Both the position numbers and the translations under genes were made by a program. Positions 60,719 through 64,000 of a DNA stretch of 64,000 bases are shown here, piece after piece. Under the pieces are notes generated by a model that had not been told where the DNA came from, ran no database searches, and worked only from the letters and a program-made list of their open reading frames with translations. Source of the stretch: Thunnus maccoyii (lineage: Eukaryota > Chordata > Actinopteri > Scombriformes > Scombridae); the NCBI RefSeq assembly GCF_910596095.1, contig NC_056535.1:19670505-19734504 (forward strand). The letters run 5' to 3'. Numbering within the stretch: position 1 is the first letter of the stretch; the number at the start of each line of letters is the position of its first letter.

Positions 60719-61190
60719 TCTGATCTGAACACATCCTCACTTTTATATGTGAAGAGTTACTCGGACATGCTTTCCTGCCTTGGCATGAGAAATCCCTTTG
60801 ACTGTCTTCACTGTTTCTCTGCCTTGGGACATAATTACACTTTGGAGTTTTCTACACTGAAATGAAATGGAAAAATAATGTAGCCTAAAAGGCACATTAC
60901 ATGGCTACAACAACTCAAAAACAAGAACTATTTGATGTCCTCGACGATGGATGTTGTATAGAAATTGTTCATTCATCCCGTTAATTTGAATATTTTTGCC
61001 CATGTTTTATGTGTGGCCTGTGTAGAATTGTGAAATGTGCCCAGGTTGTCTTTTTGAAATGATACTGTCACACTGGTCACGGTTAAATTTTGTTTTAAAA
61101 CTGAAGTATTTTTTACACTTTCATTTGGAATTGATATTGTATGTACACATTTTTAAGTAAAAGATATGATCTAACCTTTCTGGTTCAAAA
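60719..61190 (+). terminator. rbm6: rbm6 3' UTR
   Basis: AT-rich text follows the stop codon. No canonical AATAAA was found before 61,200; AAAATAATG near 60,872 is only a weak match. The transcript end is therefore uncertain and may lie inside or beyond the element at 61,233. Confidence 0.35.
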
Positions 61191-61228
61191 GTGTTTTTCT
61201 TGCGTGTCAATCTGCTCACGTTTATAGC

Positions 61229-61927
61229 TTAAAGGTATACTATTCAAGATTTTCCTAAAAGACAATGTATAGACTCATACAAAAGTAATCCCCCTTTATC
61301 ATCACTTATGACCCACTAGAAGTGTGTGGTGGTGTATTTATCTGCAGACACCCTGCCCTCTGCTTGTATTTTCTTATTTTCCTATTACTTCACAGTGTTC
61401 AGGAAGCTTCTGGGTGTCAACCTTTCAGCGGTGGGTGCAGCATTCAGGGTGTGAGGTCAGGAGTCATAGTGTAGTGAACGGGTCACATCGTCGTGTCTGT
61501 CTCTCTTATCTGCTCTCTGTCTCTGTTTCATGAATGTGTAAAGAGCTTCAGGTCTGTGTGTCTGCTCTACCGAGGGCAGGGTTGAGCCACACACACGCAG
61601 AGCAGAAAGGCCACAGCAGACAGGATGAAGCTCTACATTCACACAAAATCCAGCAATGCAGCACCTCCCCGCAGGGTTGTGCGTAGGTGTGTGTGTGTTT
61701 AATTCTGCTTTAGAACGTAACCGCTGTGAAACAATCAGGATATAACATTTTATTTATCTGATTCACAGCTTTGCTCCCAGGACTGCTCAGTCTCTTAATT
61801 CACTCTCTAGCTCACTTGACAACCGCTGCTCTCTCTTTAGCTTATTGAACTGGGAAGGAGGGACCAACTTTCAATGTTGTGTGTTTACAAATGCCAACAG
61901 ACAAATCCTACACAGTATACCTTTTAA
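61229..61927. mobile_element. Short element with inverted ends and TTAA flanks
   Basis: The left end AGGTATACTATTCAAGATTT and, read in reverse from the right, AAGGTATACTGTGTAGGATT are imperfect inverted copies. Both lie against a TTAA (61229-61232 and 61924-61927), as in piggyBac-type insertion. The interior (such as CACTTATGACCCACTAGAAG and CTTCTGGGTGTCAACC) matches a dispersed fish repeat as I remember it. There is no coding capacity, so it is non-autonomous. Confidence 0.6.
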
Positions 61928-64000
61928 TTCTGCAGTTGAAGTTCTACTATGATTGTCACAGTGCATACATGTCATGTCCACTAGGGGGCAGCAAGATCCC
62001 ATGTTTTGTGCTGTGCTGATGTAAAATATTACCCTTTTAATGACAAAATAGAAGTGTCTGAGCAAGTTTGCTGAATTAGATCTTCAGTATTCATTTTATG
62101 TACTTACCATGCTAAAGAAAAAAGAAAACTCAAGTGGACAGCAAGTTAAGTTGTCAGTAGATGCAGCTTTAATGTTCCCCAGTTGTACTTTGCAGGACTT
62201 AGAACATGAAGCCTCCCCTCTGACCTTTACGCATATGAAGGAACCAGCCCTCACCCTGCTTATGGCTGTGGTTCATTGAATTGTTGAGGCTTGCATGGGT
62301 TTAGTGTGCTGACATAGTAGTCCTCTGAGAGCAGTAACAAGAACACTGGGGAACTGCAGTCAATGACAAACAGCAGAAACACTGACTAAGAGCTGGGAGG
62401 AAGCCAACACCTTTTCATCGGTGCTAGAGCAATCATGCTTCATACTGTGCGTTTACTTTTGGCGAGTAACCAAAACAGACACTGCATAAAAGATGTTTAG
62501 GCCTGACCAACTCATTTTGCAGATACTTAGTTTGCATTTTGCTTCCATGTCTCCCAGGGTTGGTCCCTCTCCTCAATGTTTCCAAGCAGTGGCAAAGGTG
62601 AATATTTCTTTTTGATAGTGTCTGACAGTAGATGGAGTCTCTCTGTCTGATGAGACAGGGCAACGTGGTAACAAAACCTCACAATTCAATCAGTGTAAAT
62701 CTTGTTTTGTGGCTTGGCAACAAAACAGTAAAGCACAATAAACAAAACCATAGTGATTATCTCAGGTTCAGATGAAACACTGACATATCAACCTGCCATA
62801 ACTTTTGCTCAACTTATATATCTACTTCAGAAACCCACATTTGTATTAAAAAGTTAGTCACGAAACAAAGGTAACACTACATTTTGTTTAAGAAGAAAGC
62901 CATTAGGGCTGAATTGGACAAACAATAGGATTGGAAATGAAACCAACAGCCAACCACCAGTGGTTGTACAGGGGAAAGAGAGAGAAAAAAGAAACTATCC
63001 CTCTTTGTTTGAGCTTGTTCTTATCTGAATCACATCTTGTAAATTTGCCACCATACTTTCGAAGTGCATCACACCCTTCCCTCAGGAGGGAACATCATGT
63101 TTGTATTGAGTTCAAGCTTGAGCTCAGTTGTTTTTTTTACTTTGGTACCATGATTTATTATTAATCGAGTTTAAAGACACTCATAAAGTTTATTTTACAA
63201 CTTCTCACATACTAACTTTAAAATGTGAAAGTTAATATGTGATGTCATGTGATATTCTTGCTCAGCCACATGGTTCAAACCAAACAGGTTACAACAGACA
63301 TCTTTTTACTGCAATAAATGTGTGCTCTCTTGTTACACAAGCAATGGAGCAGATTTTGCTATAATACAATGAAAATAGGTACTATGTTCACTGCCACAAA
63401 TAAGAAAACTTGTACACATTTGTCTTTATAGCATTTTAGGGGTCACTCAATTTCTGTGTCCTTGGAATAATGGACTGCTTGCATGTCTGCTGAAATCAAA
63501 CGTTTGATCACATCTTTAGATGTTGGAAGGTCGTCAAATTACTTCCATATTTTCAGTGGGTTTTTTTTCTCCTTCTATCCTGCTGGTAGGTTGAAATGAT
63601 CACATATTTTTCATTTCATGTAGGTCACTATATCCCATGGCACCAATCACATGAATACATTTTTCAGTGCAACAGAATTAGGCCCAGAATCTGTGTATTT
63701 GCATATAAATGGAGTATTTATCACAAAGATCCACATGGACTTAGGTTTCATGTACTTCTGTGACTTGCTCAATAACATAGACTTCAAATTAAATAAATGG
63801 TGTTATCATAGAGAAGAATAAAATACAAATAAGATTCCAGTCTTGGGTGGAGCACTGATTTTCCGGTCTTTGCTGATGCCTAGAACACAGTAACACCCGG
63901 ATCCTATAAAATAAAAATGTGCAGGTAGGTCTTAGCATTTTTAGTATTTTTGCAAACATCTCAAAATAAAGTCACTGATTGAGGGATTAACCTGCGTTTC
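61928..64000. other. Downstream flank of rbm6, no gene recognised
   Basis: Frames are short and without protein features. AT-rich, with a CTCF-like word at 61978 (listed separately) and an ATTAAATAAATGG word near 63,788. A neighbouring gene, if any, begins outside the window. Confidence 0.45.
61978..61993 (+). promoter_or_regulatory. CTCF-like motif candidate
   Basis: CCACTAGGGGGCAGCA is very close to the vertebrate CTCF core (CCA-C/N-AG-GGGGC-AG). It lies about 1.3 kb past the rbm6 stop codon, beside the TTAA-flanked element, so it could mark a boundary or be repeat-derived. Confidence 0.45.

Overview
The window is nuclear DNA from a vertebrate, almost certainly a ray-finned (teleost) fish. 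It has three multi-exon genes with ordinary GT-AG introns. It is AT-rich non-coding DNA with microsatellites, and its repeats look like those of teleosts: L2/CR1/Rex1-type LINE pieces and 3' tails, a Tc1-like element, and short elements with inverted ends. No bacterial-style operon, CRISPR array or viral gene is visible. The species cannot be named from the sequence.

Layout, all three genes on the + strand. (1) 1-2,000: a decayed LINE on the - strand and a LINE/SINE-type tail. (2) About 2,700-12,927: mst1r (RON), a MET-family receptor tyrosine kinase. Twenty coding exons were joined by hand into 1,377 codons with every splice phase agreeing. (3) 12,928-30,700: a long gene-free interval with an L1-like relic, a Tc1-like element, a catalytically dead LINE and other repeats. 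(4) About 30,700-45,220: camkv, a CaM-kinase-like pseudokinase. It has a non-coding first exon, a 9-kb first intron and ten coding exons (417 aa). (5) About 45,780-61,190: rbm6, an RNA-binding splicing regulator with 22 coding exons (1,332 aa). Its introns carry three transposon-derived insertions. (6) 61,230-64,000: an element with inverted ends, then DNA with no recognised gene.

The three genes do not form one pathway. They are neighbours in a block recognisable in mammals (human 3p21.31 has CAMKV, MST1R and RBM6 close together). Here rbm6 lies downstream of camkv on the same strand, whereas from memory human RBM6 lies on the other side of MST1R in the opposite orientation.

The most interesting signals concern splicing. 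In mst1r, a pair of in-frame donor sites 15 nt apart would keep or remove exactly the juxtamembrane Asp-Tyr-Arg (CBL-type) motif. Exon 11 of mst1r is 147 nt, symmetrical and so skippable, the length I recall for the human RON exon whose loss gives an active isoform. In rbm6, a weak donor after exon 5 has an in-frame stop shortly beyond it, the RanBP2-type zinc finger of mammalian RBM6 cannot be found, and the G-patch is reduced to a remnant. No wholly new biological system was identified.
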